Below the pieces are notes generated by a model. The model had not been told where the DNA came from. It did no database searches and saw only the letters and a list, made by a program, of their open reading frames with translations. A DNA stretch of 64,000 nt from Neotamlana sedimentorum (GTDB taxonomy: Bacteria; Bacteroidota; Bacteroidia; Flavobacteriales; Flavobacteriaceae): the NCBI RefSeq assembly GCF_000943565.1, contig NZ_JTDW01000006.1, positions 62,001-126,000 of the forward strand. The letters are read 5' to 3'. Below, piece by piece: positions 44,326 through 54,359 of the stretch. Within the stretch, counting starts at the first letter, position 1. Each line of letters opens with the position of its first letter. The translations under genes were made by a program, and so were the position numbers.

Positions 44326-45474
44326 TTAATTTACTTTTTCCCAAGCCGCATTATTCTTATCACTTTCAACAGCCGCATAAATAAATTGCATACCGCGAAC
44401 CCCATCTTTAGCTGTTGGATAATCTGGTTTTTTAATAGTTTCACCATTTAAAACCGCCATTAAATGCGTAGCAAAATTTTTGTAAATGGTTGCAAAAGCT
44501 TCTAAATAACCTTCTGGATGTCCAGCAGGAATTCGTGAAACGCTTAAAGCTTCATCATATAAATTATTACCATTTGGCGTGTAAATTTTCACAGGCTCTT
44601 CCAACCAATGTGTAATTAATTGGTTTGGATTTTCTTGATGCCATTCCAAACTTCCTTTATCGCCATACACTTTAATGGCCAAGTTATTTTCTTCACCCAA
44701 AGCAATTTGCGAAAAAGACATCGTTCCTTTTGCACCATTTTCCATACGAAGTAATACATTACCATCATCATCGAGTGTTCGGCCCGCACCAAAAACCCCT
44801 AAATCGGCAGCTAATTCATCAATTTTAAGTCCGGTAATATATTCTACTAAATTTTCGGCATGCGTACCAATATCGCCTAAAGCACCACCAATACCAGATC
44901 GTTTCGGGTCTACACGCCAAGAGGCTTGCTTCTGTCCTGTTTGCTCAACAGCTGTAGATAGCCAACCTTGTAAATACTGTACTTGAACTTTTCTAATATT
45001 ACCAATATCACCATGATCGACCAAGGCTTTAGCTTGCTTAACCATTGGATGACCGGTATAATTATGTGTTAAAGCAAAAAGCTTTCCTGTTTTTTCTACT
45101 ATTTTTTCTAGTTCAATAGCTTCATCTAAAGTAAGCGTCATTGGTTTATCGCTTACCACATGAAAACCATTTTCTAAAGCCATTTTAGCTGGTGGAAAAT
45201 GCATATGATTTGGCGTTACAATAGACACAAAGTCCATGCGCTCGCCTTCGGGAAGTTCTTTTTCTTTTAAAATCATGTCTTCAAAACTGGCATAGCATCT
45301 ATCTTCAGGAAGAAACAACGCTTTCCCTGAGCTAATCGATTTTTCGGCCGTACTACTAAACGCACCACAAACTAACTCGATCATGCCATCAATTCCGGAA
45401 GCTTTTCGGTGAACATCGCCAATAAATGAGCCTGTTCCTCCGCCTATCATTCCCATTCTTAATTTTCTATTCAT
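44326..45474 (-). CDS. Gfo/Idh/MocA-family sugar dehydrogenase
   Basis: A 382-residue NAD(P)-dependent oxidoreductase. The Rossmann motif GMIGGGTGSFIG is at 8-19, and the family EKP motif appears as SDKPMTLTLDEA near 107-118. C-terminal substrate-domain segments include KRSGIGGALGDIGTHAENL near 191-209 with the usual Asp/His. No signal peptide. It is encoded with the DUF1080 hydrolase, ThuA and TIM-barrel genes, the set described for 3-keto-glycoside catabolism, so oxidation of C3-OH of a glycoside (or the reverse) is plausible. It follows the MFS gene by 7 bases. Confidence 0.9.
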   Translation of the reverse strand: MNRKLRMGMIGGGTGSFIGDVHRKASGIDGMIELVCGAFSSTAEKSISSGKALFLPEDRCYASFEDMILKEKELPEGERMDFVSIVTPNHMHFPPAKMALENGFHVVSDKPMTLTLDEAIELEKIVEKTGKLFALTHNYTGHPMVKQAKALVDHGDIGNIRKVQVQYLQGWLSTAVEQTGQKQASWRVDPKRSGIGGALGDIGTHAENLVEYITGLKIDELAADLGVFGAGRTLDDDGNVLLRMENGAKGTMSFSQIALGEENNLAIKVYGDKGSLEWHQENPNQLITHWLEEPVKIYTPNGNNLYDEALSVSRIPAGHPEGYLEAFATIYKNFATHLMAVLNGETIKKPDYPTAKDGVRGMQFIYAAVESDKNNAAWEKVN

Positions 45475-45481
45475 GTTAACT

Positions 45482-46648
45482 TTATGCTTTTTGTTTTCTT
45501 TTATTCATATAAATATTCAACCCAAAAAATGCCACAATTAAAATTGCTGGTAAAATAGACATGGTTCGCAAGGCTTCGACAGCACTAGCATTATCCATTA
45601 AACTTCCCATTATTGGTAAAACCAACGATACCGAAAACATGCCAGCGCCACCCATTATAGACAGCCCAAGAGCTCCGGTTTCTGGTAAATATTCTGCCAC
45701 AAAACTTATCATGGTTGGCCAAAAGAAAGTAACACCAATTGCAAATACTGCTGCAGCTACAAAGGTCATTCCGCCACTTGATATGGTTAATAGCCACAAG
45801 CCAATAAATGTAAATATTGCCGAGTACAACAACATACCCGATGGTTTTAATTTGTGTGCTACCGGACCTGCAAACAAACGTCCTAAAGCCATGATACCGT
45901 TAATAAAAGCGAGTACTAATAATGGCACTGCTACCGATTCTTTTAAAAGTGATTCAATGCGTTGCGTAGTTCCTAACTCTGATGCTGCTGTTAAAAACAT
46001 ACAAAACACCATAAAAATAAACAGCGGTTTTCCTAAACTTGAAAACATTTGTTTATTAGTAATTCCCATTTGCACACGCTCGGTTACTGGAAAATTTTGT
46101 CCTAAGAACATTACTCCGTAGATAATTACCGGAATAAATAATGTTGCAACCATAACTTGCCAGTTTAAACCGAAAACGTCCATAACTAGCCAACCTACAA
46201 TCGAGCCAATTACAATACCTCCAGGAAACCAAACATGAAAACGGTTTAACATTTTTGTTTTTTCTGTGGAATACATCGATGCTATTAACGGGTTTAATGC
46301 CGCTTCAACCATACCATTTCCTATACCTACAAATAATGTTGCCAGAAATAAGGAAGTCATAGAATCTGCCATTATAGTCCATACAATGCCTATGCAATGT
46401 GCTATAAACGCCATCCAAGTAATTTTTTTAATACCTAAAAAATCTACTAATGGCCCTCCAAAAATCATGGCTAAAGTAAAACCAAAAAAGGCCGGAGTAA
46501 AGGCATATCCTATTTGTTCAAGTGTAAGTCCAACACCTTCTGGCCCAAATACAGTTTCTAATCTGGCACGAATAGCAAACGTCATTGCTGTAGTAATTAA
46601 AGCTAAACAACTTGCCAAAAAGAGTCGGCTTTTGTTAATTTTTTTCAT
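45482..46648 (-). CDS. MFS sugar transporter
   Basis: A 388-residue major-facilitator protein with about 12 hydrophobic segments, starting with KINKSRLFLASCLALITTAM. A cytoplasmic loop after helix 6 is short. Resembles the FucP/nucleoside-like permease group used for sugar uptake in Bacteroidetes. It is the first gene of the catabolic set MFS-Gfo/Idh-TIM barrel-DUF1080-ThuA, so import of the sugar or keto-sugar across the inner membrane is likely. The substrate cannot be named. Confidence 0.87.
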   Translation of the reverse strand: MKKINKSRLFLASCLALITTAMTFAIRARLETVFGPEGVGLTLEQIGYAFTPAFFGFTLAMIFGGPLVDFLGIKKITWMAFIAHCIGIVWTIMADSMTSLFLATLFVGIGNGMVEAALNPLIASMYSTEKTKMLNRFHVWFPGGIVIGSIVGWLVMDVFGLNWQVMVATLFIPVIIYGVMFLGQNFPVTERVQMGITNKQMFSSLGKPLFIFMVFCMFLTAASELGTTQRIESLLKESVAVPLLVLAFINGIMALGRLFAGPVAHKLKPSGMLLYSAIFTFIGLWLLTISSGGMTFVAAAVFAIGVTFFWPTMISFVAEYLPETGALGLSIMGGAGMFSVSLVLPIMGSLMDNASAVEALRTMSILPAILIVAFFGLNIYMNKRKQKA

Positions 46649-46700
46649 AAATATTTAATTTAGTTGGTAAAATTTATATCTATATAATTTTTAATTGGAG

Positions 46701-46711
46701 TGGTATTACCA
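46701..46711. promoter_or_regulatory. Palindrome in front of the MFS gene (candidate operator)
   Basis: TGGTATTACCA is a perfect 5-bp inverted repeat around one T, in the 165-base gap between the AraC-type regulator gene and the MFS gene. It could be a regulator site; it may be chance. Confidence 0.3.
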
Positions 46712-46813
46712 ATATATATTTAAAAAATTCTAAGATATCCCTGTGAAATTAAATAATTTAAACTAAAAAACTGTGTGTAATAATTCAATGAAATAATTTA
46801 AACAAGCAAAAAA

Positions 46814-47845
46814 TTAAGAAAGCTGTAAATTGTTTTCGGTATGTTTTAAACGGTATTCGTTAGGTGAACACTTTTCGTATTTTTTAAACACAGTAGCAAA
46901 GTATTGGCTTGTTGCAAAACCACTCATATAAGACACTTCGGCTATAGACAAGTCTGCATTTTCTATTAAAAGTTGTTTAGACAACCCTAAACGCTTCATG
47001 GTTAAATAACGCATAGGCGTTAAATTGGTAAGCTGTTTACAATGAAAGGTAAAACGCGTAACCCCAACCCCAGCCGATTGTGCCATATCTTCGATAGTCC
47101 AATTTTCCGAAAGGTTTTTATCGAGTTCTTTAAGAAAGAATTTCACACTTCTAGAACTATCGGTAAGCGATTCGTCCAGCTCTATTTTTTCGGCATTCAT
47201 TACATCAAGCAGTAGAATTAATAAATGATTTATAAGCAGACGAATTCTAGAAGCGCTACTGCCATTTACATCGTTATTAACCGCTTTATTAATACGTAAA
47301 AAACAATCTCGAATACTTGAGTTAGTCTTTAAAATAGACTTTTTATTTTGTCTTAAAATAGTTGTAAGTCGGTTTAAATCTTTTGGAGTAAGCGTAATCC
47401 AATCTGGCCATACCCAATCTTGATGCGGACGTCGCACTCCTAAATCGATAATTACCCAATAAAACTTACCCATTCCAATATGCGGGTTCCCAACTTTATG
47501 AGCTTCCCATGGGCGGGTAATGGTGAGGTAATTAGGCTCTAGAATTACTTCTTTACCTTCTTGAGCATAAGGCATAGTACCCGATTCAAGAAAATGAAAT
47601 TCAATACCTTCATTCCTATGCCAATCTAAACCCCAATCTTGCGGCTCGTTAGCATCCCAATAACCAACACTATTTAAACCAATAGTGTTTTCATCTAATT
47701 CATCTCCGGGATAACTTAATCTTGAAAGTGCTTTAAATGTTATTTTTTTTCGCTTAGCAGCATCAATTAATGGCAAACACGTATCGGCGTGATAAACAAT
47801 ACCATCGGCCTCATAAGTTTGTATACAATGTGTTTTAATTTCCAC
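46814..47845 (-). CDS. AraC-family transcriptional regulator
   Basis: A 343-residue regulator with an N-terminal cupin-like sensing half (WHRNEGIEFHFLESGTMPYA near 74-93) and a C-terminal pair of HTH motifs: NWTIEDMAQSAGVGVTRFTF near 245-264 and ADLSIAEVSYMSGFATSQYF near 294-313. It lies directly upstream of the sugar set, on the same strand, and is very likely its sugar-responsive activator. The start codon is GTG at 47845: the frame is closed a few codons further up and the next Met is far inside. Confidence 0.9.
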   Translation of the reverse strand: MEIKTHCIQTYEADGIVYHADTCLPLIDAAKRKKITFKALSRLSYPGDELDENTIGLNSVGYWDANEPQDWGLDWHRNEGIEFHFLESGTMPYAQEGKEVILEPNYLTITRPWEAHKVGNPHIGMGKFYWVIIDLGVRRPHQDWVWPDWITLTPKDLNRLTTILRQNKKSILKTNSSIRDCFLRINKAVNNDVNGSSASRIRLLINHLLILLLDVMNAEKIELDESLTDSSRSVKFFLKELDKNLSENWTIEDMAQSAGVGVTRFTFHCKQLTNLTPMRYLTMKRLGLSKQLLIENADLSIAEVSYMSGFATSQYFATVFKKYEKCSPNEYRLKHTENNLQLS

Positions 47846-47937
47846 TGAAAGATTTTAAACATTCAGTGCAAAATAGCCATTTAAATATTAAGAAACAAAA
47901 TCTTAACATTTAGGTAACCATCCAATAAACATCAAAC

Positions 47938-48315
47938 TCATTTAGTTTGTTTTAGCAAAACAACCAATGCAAACGCCGCAATAAACACACCTAAAAATTC
48001 TCTGGAACCTTCCAGATATGGTTTTTCGTAAACCATTTCGCCAAAAATTTCATTTTTATTTTCGGTTTGCAACCAATCTATTACACTAGAAAAATAAAAA
48101 CTACCATAAACAATCAACCCAACTATAACCAAACCTATAAACCACTTTGGGTATTTATAAAAATTTGCAAATAAAAACAATAGCGCTACAAACCCATAAA
48201 TTATAATCCATAACACAGGATCGGGGTCGTTTATTTGCAGTAAGGTAAATACAATAAATATTGCAAAGCATATAAAGTTCACTCCTTTTTGCATTGTACT
48301 AAGTCTAGTTTTCAT
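47938..48315 (-). CDS. TMEM220-family transmembrane protein
   Basis: A 125-residue membrane protein with four hydrophobic segments. The motif LLQINDPDPVLWIIIYG (about 25-41) is the signature of the TMEM220 family (found in both bacteria and eukaryotes). Function is unknown. It is divergent to the TonB receptor (152-base gap) and lies 92 bases upstream of the AraC-type gene on the same strand, so it may share its transcript. Confidence 0.75.
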   Translation of the reverse strand: MKTRLSTMQKGVNFICFAIFIVFTLLQINDPDPVLWIIIYGFVALLFLFANFYKYPKWFIGLVIVGLIVYGSFYFSSVIDWLQTENKNEIFGEMVYEKPYLEGSREFLGVFIAAFALVVLLKQTK

Positions 48316-48414
48316 AAAAGTATTTCTTGTTATTAGTTATAGTCAAATTATCTTCAAATTTACAAAACACATCATTCAAACCTTTAAAGTATTAAAAAAG
48401 GGAAATAAATTTTA

Positions 48415-48422
48415 TAAATTTG
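48415..48422 (+). promoter_or_regulatory. Candidate -7 box of the TonB-receptor promoter
   Basis: TAAATTTG matches TAnnTTTG, 46 bases before the start codon. No good -33 TTG at the usual distance. Confidence 0.4.
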
Positions 48423-48467
48423 ATCAAAATCTAAAACCATTCCAACAAAAAAATTCTTTAAAAACCA

Positions 48468-51275
48468 ATGTTAAAAACCAAACTATTTGTGTTTATTTTA
48501 TTAATAAATACAATTGCCGCTTTCTCTCAAGCAACAATAAAAGGACAAATAACAGACGCTAACAATTTACCCCTAGAAGGTGCCTCTGTAATTTTAAAAG
48601 CAAAAACCAATTTATTTACACTAACCAATTCTAATGGTACTTTTGAAATAAAAAAAGTTCCGCACGACACTTATACCCTAACCATTTCTCATTTAGGCTA
48701 TAAAACTATTATTGAAGACCTAATCATATCGGAAAACCTTACGAAAAACTACGTCTTAAAACCCGATTTACTTAACCTTCATACCGTTGTGGTTACTGGT
48801 AATTTTACACCAAAACCGCAAATTAAAACTAGCACATCTATTAGTACTTTAAACACCAACGCATTAAAACAAGTTGTTCCTCAAGGTACGGCAAATTTAC
48901 TGCAAAACATTCCCGGAACTTTCGCCGATGCCTCGGCAGGCGAAGTATTTACTAGAGTTTACACTAGAGGTATTTCGGCTGCAGCCGAAGACGATTTAGG
49001 ATGGTATTATGTTTCTCTGCAAGAAGATGGATTACCCGTTAGCTTAGTGCAACACTCGTATTATGGATCCGATTTATTTCACAGAGCAGATATTACAACG
49101 CAAAAAGTAGAAGCTTTGCGAGGTGGCAACGCATCTATTACTGCTATGAATGCTCCCGGAGGCATTTACAACTTTATATCGAAAAAACACAGCCAAACTC
49201 TATCGGGTGAAATACAAGCACAAACTGGAATTCAAGGAGACGGCAACCCTATTTACAGAACCGATGCCTTTATTACTAGCTGCTTTGGTGATAATTGGTT
49301 TTTTACCGCTGGTGGTCATTACCGACATAACGAAGGCGCCAGAAATACCGATTTTACGTTTAGCAAAGGCGGACAATTTAAATTTAGTCTTTTAAAGGAA
49401 AATTCTCGAGGCTATTTTAAGCTTTACGGAAAATATTTAAACGATAAAACCAACCGATATAATGGAGTAGCAGCTACAAATTGGAACGACCCAACACCTG
49501 CTTTTGGTTTCGATTTTAATACCACCACTTTAATGATGCCCGAGTTTCAAGCCAATATTCCAGATGGCCGTAATTTAAACACCACTAATAGCTTCGACCC
49601 CTCTCAAGGCGCCCATGCTAAAGATTTAGCAGTTGGTTTCGATTTCCAGCAAAATTTAGGCAATAATTGGTCGGTTAAAAACAATATTAAATTTTCTTTT
49701 AAAGAAGCAAATTGGCAAACCTCAATAAGTAATGCTTTTGTATCAATTAGCGATCCTACCGTGTATTATTTGGTAAGTAACGGCAATCCTTTCCCTGTTG
49801 GACAACTCGTTTTTAAAGACACCAAAACAGGAAACGAATTAGCCACTATAAATAACGGTGGAATTTTTGCTGGCACTGGTTCGCAATACATTAGTGGCTC
49901 ACTGCCAAACGATGCTGTTATGGGAACCTCAACATGGTATAAAGACAACGATGCTAACGAAATTATGCAACAGCTTAATTTTAGAAAAGAGTTTACCACA
50001 CACGATTTAAACTTTGGTTTAGCTTCTGGTTTTTCAGACACGTCGGTATTTACACAAGGAAGTTTTGCGTTTTCAACCTACGAAAACAATCCAAGAATGC
50101 TACAAGTTACTTTAGAAAATCCTGAAGATCCTGTTATTGCATTATCCGATGAATATGGCGTAAGCAACTATGGCGGTTTATTTTTTACAAACAGTAGAGC
50201 CGATATTAGTCAAATTGCTGTTTTTGCAAATGACCATTGGCAAATTTCGAAAACATTACTTCTAGATTTAGGATTACGCTTTGAAAGCATAAAACACAAA
50301 GGAAGCAACGACATGTTTGAACCTTACACCTCGACCGGTGGTTTAGACGGTGATGAAACCACAGCTTACGATAATAATATTTTACAACCAACTGGCGAGC
50401 GTAACACCTTCAATTTTACTTATAATTATTTATCGTATTCTGGCGGATTAAATTATAAATTAAATGAAGATGCGGCCTTGTTTGGACGTTTTTCAAAAGG
50501 ACATAAAGCACCGGAGTTAAATTATTATTTCAATAACTTTTCTAATGTACCAGTAAATGCTGAAGGTGAAATTCAAGATATCACCCAAATAGAACTTGGA
50601 CTGAAAACAAGCTTGAAAGATTTCTCGTTTACAACTACTTTATTTTGGAGTGAATTGAAAAATATTGGAAGCACAAATTTTGAATTTGATAGCGATAACG
50701 GAAGCATTTTTTACACACCAATACAAAACAATACATCAAGAACTATTGGATTAGAATGGGAAAGTGTTTATTCTCCAATTAATATTTTAGCATTTCGTTT
50801 TAATGGTGTTTTACAAAACCCAAAAGCTAGCAAATGGACTGTTTATGATGCCGCAGGAACTGTAGACACCAGTGACGACAGTACCACCAACTACTCTGGA
50901 AACCAACTTGCATTTAACCCTAAATTGATGTTTAATTTATCGGCCGAATTTAATAAAAACAAATTCTCGTCTTTTATAAAATGGCAATACATGGGTAAAC
51001 GCGAAGGTAATGTTGCCAACGCATTTCAGTTAGATCCTTACAGTACATTTAACGCCGGTATTGGCTATAAAATAAGCAAAAATCTTTCAGCTAATTTACT
51101 AGCAAGTAACGTTTTTAATTCGGAAGGATTGGCTAACTTTTTTGGAGCAAACACCTTTGGAGCCAATGCCAATGGCGCGACTCAAGAATATATTGATGCC
51201 AATCCCGACGCCAGTTTTGTTGTGGTACCTATTTTACCACGAGCTACCATGCTACAATTAAATTATGTGTTTTAA
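48468..51275 (+). CDS. TonB-dependent outer-membrane receptor
   Basis: A 935-residue receptor with signal peptide (MLKTKLFVFILLINTIAAFS), a carboxypeptidase-regulatory-like domain (ATIKGQITDANNLPLEGASV near 22-41) and then plug and barrel. The plug region includes VVVTGNFTPKP near 107-117 and RVYTRGISAAAEDD near 165-178; the barrel ends in Phe (MLQLNYVF), as needed for outer-membrane insertion. It stands alone (no SusD partner follows), so it is more like siderophore/vitamin-type or CirA-type receptors than SusC. Flanking genes suggest a sugar, but the substrate is open. A strong terminator follows. Confidence 0.9.
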   Translation: MLKTKLFVFILLINTIAAFSQATIKGQITDANNLPLEGASVILKAKTNLFTLTNSNGTFEIKKVPHDTYTLTISHLGYKTIIEDLIISENLTKNYVLKPDLLNLHTVVVTGNFTPKPQIKTSTSISTLNTNALKQVVPQGTANLLQNIPGTFADASAGEVFTRVYTRGISAAAEDDLGWYYVSLQEDGLPVSLVQHSYYGSDLFHRADITTQKVEALRGGNASITAMNAPGGIYNFISKKHSQTLSGEIQAQTGIQGDGNPIYRTDAFITSCFGDNWFFTAGGHYRHNEGARNTDFTFSKGGQFKFSLLKENSRGYFKLYGKYLNDKTNRYNGVAATNWNDPTPAFGFDFNTTTLMMPEFQANIPDGRNLNTTNSFDPSQGAHAKDLAVGFDFQQNLGNNWSVKNNIKFSFKEANWQTSISNAFVSISDPTVYYLVSNGNPFPVGQLVFKDTKTGNELATINNGGIFAGTGSQYISGSLPNDAVMGTSTWYKDNDANEIMQQLNFRKEFTTHDLNFGLASGFSDTSVFTQGSFAFSTYENNPRMLQVTLENPEDPVIALSDEYGVSNYGGLFFTNSRADISQIAVFANDHWQISKTLLLDLGLRFESIKHKGSNDMFEPYTSTGGLDGDETTAYDNNILQPTGERNTFNFTYNYLSYSGGLNYKLNEDAALFGRFSKGHKAPELNYYFNNFSNVPVNAEGEIQDITQIELGLKTSLKDFSFTTTLFWSELKNIGSTNFEFDSDNGSIFYTPIQNNTSRTIGLEWESVYSPINILAFRFNGVLQNPKASKWTVYDAAGTVDTSDDSTTNYSGNQLAFNPKLMFNLSAEFNKNKFSSFIKWQYMGKREGNVANAFQLDPYSTFNAGIGYKISKNLSANLLASNVFNSEGLANFFGANTFGANANGATQEYIDANPDASFVVVPILPRATMLQLNYVF

Positions 51276-51301
51276 GTAAAAAACATCTTAATAAAAACAA
51301 A

Positions 51302-51336
51302 AACACCTAAGACAATCGCCTTAGGTGTTTTTTTTC
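51302..51336. terminator. Terminator after the TonB receptor gene
   Basis: AACACCTAAG and CTTAGGTGTT form a 10-bp stem with an 8-base loop, followed by eight T. The A-rich left flank means it can also act on the opposite strand for the dehydrogenase gene ending at 51372. Confidence 0.85.
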
Positions 51337-51371
51337 ACTAACTATAAATATATCAATTTGAATAAAACGAT

Positions 51372-53615
51372 CTATTTTCCTTTTTTCTCTAAATCCATCA
51401 ACTCTTCCATTGTCCAATAATCTTCTCGATCACCAGCTTTTCTTCTCGCATTGCTTACAAACTTACGATGTACACCACCTTCACCATTCATGGCTCTCAC
51501 ATAAGTTAAAACATCGGCAATCCATTGGTCGCTATTATCTTTTAAAGGCATCATGATACCATATTCTTTACCTTCAATAGGACCAATTAACCCATGTAGC
51601 AATATTCTACTTAATGTAGTAACATCACCTTTAACACGAGCACTTCCAATTAATGGTGGTGCAACTAAACCATCGGTGCCAATTGGAACACCCATTAAAT
51701 CTGGGCCATGACAGGTTATACATAGTTGATTATAAGAATCGTAACCCGCTAAAATACTATTTTTAGTTCCCGTGCCATAACCTTTAATTTTTTCTTTTAA
51801 TTGAGCTAATTTAGAATCGTCTTTCTTTAAACTTTCGGTAACCGAATGTGTAATTATTTCGTTTGCTTCAAAACGTTCTTTTAAAGTGTTTAAAATTTCG
51901 GTAGACTTTTTATACTTACTAAATCTTAAACTTAAGGCTAGTTGATTTACAACCTCTACCGATGGATCGTAAATTAATTCTTCTAAGTCATCTAAAATTT
52001 CAATATCGCCTTCTTTAAATAAATTTTCGCATAAACGAATTGCTGTAATACGAACTCGTTTATCTTCATCCTTTAATTTCTCTTGAAGTAATTCCTTATC
52101 GATTACTCCCATACCTTCAAGTGTCCATAAAGCATGTACACGCTGTATACGTAAATCTTTATCTGAACTAAACCAATTGTCTAAAAAAGACGTATTATCT
52201 AAGGCAACTTCCTTTAATTCTGGAATTACCGTTTTATCATCCTTTAATATAATAAGTTTTTGAGCTGTATTACGATACCAACCATTTTTATGAGCTAAAT
52301 ATTCTACTAGCTCTGAAGCACTTTTATTTGTTAAACTAGGCTTCGTATCTGGCTCAATATCTTCATGTACAATTCTATAAATTCTACCTTTACCAATATT
52401 TTTATCAAGGCCTTTACGCACAATTACTGGTCTTAAAAAACTTCCTTTACGGGTCCAATTTCCTTCTTGAATTATACCACGGTACATATCTACAATATAC
52501 AAGGCGCCATCTGGACCTGTTTTAGCTTCCACTGGTCTAAAATTTAAATCGGTCGACGCCATAAATTCAGCTTCATCATAAGCATTATGTAGCACGCGTT
52601 TACCAAATCTATCCATTTTAACTTTTGCTCTACGAACTAATCTACCGACAGGTTCTGGAATAAATAAATCACCATAAACCGATGGTGGTAATTTATGCCC
52701 ACGATAAATTTCTTGTCCGGCAACTCCTGTAAAATGATTTAAAGTATTATCTGGACGTAAACGTTTTTTACCTCCTTGTACATCGGGAGTTCCAACTATT
52801 GGCCAAGGCTCGATAAAACCTTCCGCAAATCTTCCTTTAGGATTATAATCACCATAAATTGCAGGTTGTTGAAAACCATACCCTGGATTTTCGCTTCCAG
52901 CCGACGCATAATACATAATTCCTAAATCATCTTGTGTTAATCCCCATTGTCCACGAGGCATTACCTCTACAGAATCTACAACGACTTCACCATTACTTTT
53001 AAATTTAAAACGAATAGGATTATAGGTTGTATACACCCAGTTATCTAAGTTCCAAAGTAATCCGCTTTGTTGATGTTCTAAATTTCCACCACGGCGGTTT
53101 GGATTGAAATAAACTCGTTGTTTTTTATCAGCTACACCATCTCCATCAGTATCTTTATAACTCCATAAATCGTAAGTGTAAGTTTCATTTACTATTAGCT
53201 CATCTTTTAATGGTAAAATCATTCTTGGAAGCAATAGGCTATCAATAAACACCGTGCTTTTATCCATTTTACCATCGCCATCTAAATCTTCTAGCAATTT
53301 AATTTTACTAATTGGCTTATTTTCGGCTGTAGCATCAACATCTTGCATGTAGGTATTCATTTCTGCAACAAACATACGCCCATCTCCGTCCCAAGCAATA
53401 GTTACTGGTTCGTTAATCATGGGTTCGCTAGCTACAAGCTCCACTTTAAAACCTTTAGGTAAGTGAAATGTTTTCATACTCTCTTCTGGTGACATAAAAG
53501 TTGATGGTGCTTCGGGTACTATTTCCGGCTTTTCGTAAATAATATCCGTATATTCTTTTTCCTTACAACTAAACATTGCCAACCCAATTAAGAGTAGAAC
53601 TGCTATTTTCTTCAT
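51372..53615 (-). CDS. PVC-type heme-binding dehydrogenase with c-type cytochrome domain
   Basis: A 747-residue lipoprotein (lipobox near Cys17, LIGLAMFSCKEKE). Residues ~50-400 form a beta-propeller like the sorbosone/glucose dehydrogenase group (GDGRMFVAEMNTYMQD, GTPDVQGGKKRLRPDNTLNH, DGALYIVDMYRG). Residues ~430-600 are helical HEAT-like repeats. A cytochrome c domain follows with heme motif CITCH (632-636) and axial-Met candidates IMMPL near 686-690. Likely oxidises a sugar or alcohol in the periplasm and passes electrons to a carrier; azurin encoded next door is the obvious candidate. The substrate is unknown. Confidence 0.87.
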   Translation of the reverse strand: MKKIAVLLLIGLAMFSCKEKEYTDIIYEKPEIVPEAPSTFMSPEESMKTFHLPKGFKVELVASEPMINEPVTIAWDGDGRMFVAEMNTYMQDVDATAENKPISKIKLLEDLDGDGKMDKSTVFIDSLLLPRMILPLKDELIVNETYTYDLWSYKDTDGDGVADKKQRVYFNPNRRGGNLEHQQSGLLWNLDNWVYTTYNPIRFKFKSNGEVVVDSVEVMPRGQWGLTQDDLGIMYYASAGSENPGYGFQQPAIYGDYNPKGRFAEGFIEPWPIVGTPDVQGGKKRLRPDNTLNHFTGVAGQEIYRGHKLPPSVYGDLFIPEPVGRLVRRAKVKMDRFGKRVLHNAYDEAEFMASTDLNFRPVEAKTGPDGALYIVDMYRGIIQEGNWTRKGSFLRPVIVRKGLDKNIGKGRIYRIVHEDIEPDTKPSLTNKSASELVEYLAHKNGWYRNTAQKLIILKDDKTVIPELKEVALDNTSFLDNWFSSDKDLRIQRVHALWTLEGMGVIDKELLQEKLKDEDKRVRITAIRLCENLFKEGDIEILDDLEELIYDPSVEVVNQLALSLRFSKYKKSTEILNTLKERFEANEIITHSVTESLKKDDSKLAQLKEKIKGYGTGTKNSILAGYDSYNQLCITCHGPDLMGVPIGTDGLVAPPLIGSARVKGDVTTLSRILLHGLIGPIEGKEYGIMMPLKDNSDQWIADVLTYVRAMNGEGGVHRKFVSNARRKAGDREDYWTMEELMDLEKKGK

Positions 53616-53630
53616 TTTTATCTTTTTTAC

Positions 53631-53671
53631 AAAAAAAGTGATGATATATAAATAATTTAATAAATCATCAC
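53631..53671 (-). terminator. Terminator after azurin gene
   Basis: On the minus strand GTGATGAT and ATCATCAC form an 8-bp stem with an AT-rich 18-base loop followed by seven T. It lies between the azurin and dehydrogenase genes, so the two may be only partly co-transcribed. Confidence 0.7.
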
Positions 53672-53703
53672 CTTTAAATTATAATTTATGTTTCTTTTTA
53701 GGA

Positions 53704-54225
53704 TTATTCAACTATAAATTTACCTTTCATCAATGCATAATGACCTGGAAAACTACAAATAAAGTTGTACGTTCCTGGTTTAGGAGCATCGAACTCAATA
53801 GATGTAGTTTCACCACCGCCTATAACCTTTGTAAAGGCAATAACATCGTTTTCGGCATCTTTAGGAATAAATTGATTGTCTTTGGCTGAAGCCGCCTTTC
53901 TACCAAAACCAGCAATATTTACGCCTTGTTTTAATAGCACAAAATTATGCCCCATAATATTAACTCCCATTTTTCCTTTATGCCTAAGAGTTAACTTTAT
54001 TTTTTTACCAGATTGCACTTTTATTTCTGATGTATCGAATTGCATTTGGTCATTTCCAGAAATTACAACACTTTGTAAATTGCTTTCTGTACTAGACTTA
54101 ATTATTGGTTGTTCTGTAGATTTTTCGAAAGTAAAACCCGCTTCCTTTTTCTCTTCCTTTTTACCGCAGGATATTAAAAACGCAGATGAAAAAACAACAA
54201 CGAGTACATATTTTAATGTTTTCAT
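53704..54225 (-). CDS. Azurin (blue copper protein) lipoprotein
   Basis: About 173 residues with lipobox (MKTLKYVLVVVFSSAFLISC). I prefer the ATG at 54225; an ATG at 54258 adds eleven residues that break the signal peptide. The type-1 copper site is complete: His in IMGHNFVLL (about 101-109) and Cys157, His162, Met166 in CSFPGHYALM. The sequence DMQFDTSEIKV-like near 55 is the azurin start (usual 'C-S-V-D-I-Q-G-N-D-Q-M-Q-F-N'). It carries electrons in the periplasm, here probably from the adjacent cytochrome-fused dehydrogenase. Confidence 0.92.
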   Translation of the reverse strand: MKTLKYVLVVVFSSAFLISCGKKEEKKEAGFTFEKSTEQPIIKSSTESNLQSVVISGNDQMQFDTSEIKVQSGKKIKLTLRHKGKMGVNIMGHNFVLLKQGVNIAGFGRKAASAKDNQFIPKDAENDVIAFTKVIGGGETTSIEFDAPKPGTYNFICSFPGHYALMKGKFIVE

Positions 54226-54298
54226 TTTAAAAGTTTGGCTATTTAGTTTATGAAGCATAATATATACAATTTCAAATATAAATATTAAAAAACATAAA

Positions 54299-54335
54299 AA
54301 AGTGCAGTATTTTTCATTGAAAAATATTGCACTTT
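54299..54335 (-). terminator. Terminator after the GapN-like gene
   Basis: A 17-bp stem AAAGTGCAATATTTTTC / GAAAAATACTGCACTTT (one G-T) with a 3-base loop, followed on the minus strand by TTTTTTATGTTTTTTAA. Confidence 0.85.
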
Positions 54336-54359
54336 AACCATAAAGTATGTTAAATTATT

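Noticed and set aside
45561-46121. 186-codon open frame on the plus strand across the MFS gene
   Set aside because: It is antisense to a transporter with clear membrane segments, has no recognisable domain, and its composition (Pro/Lys-rich) is what the complement of hydrophobic codons gives.
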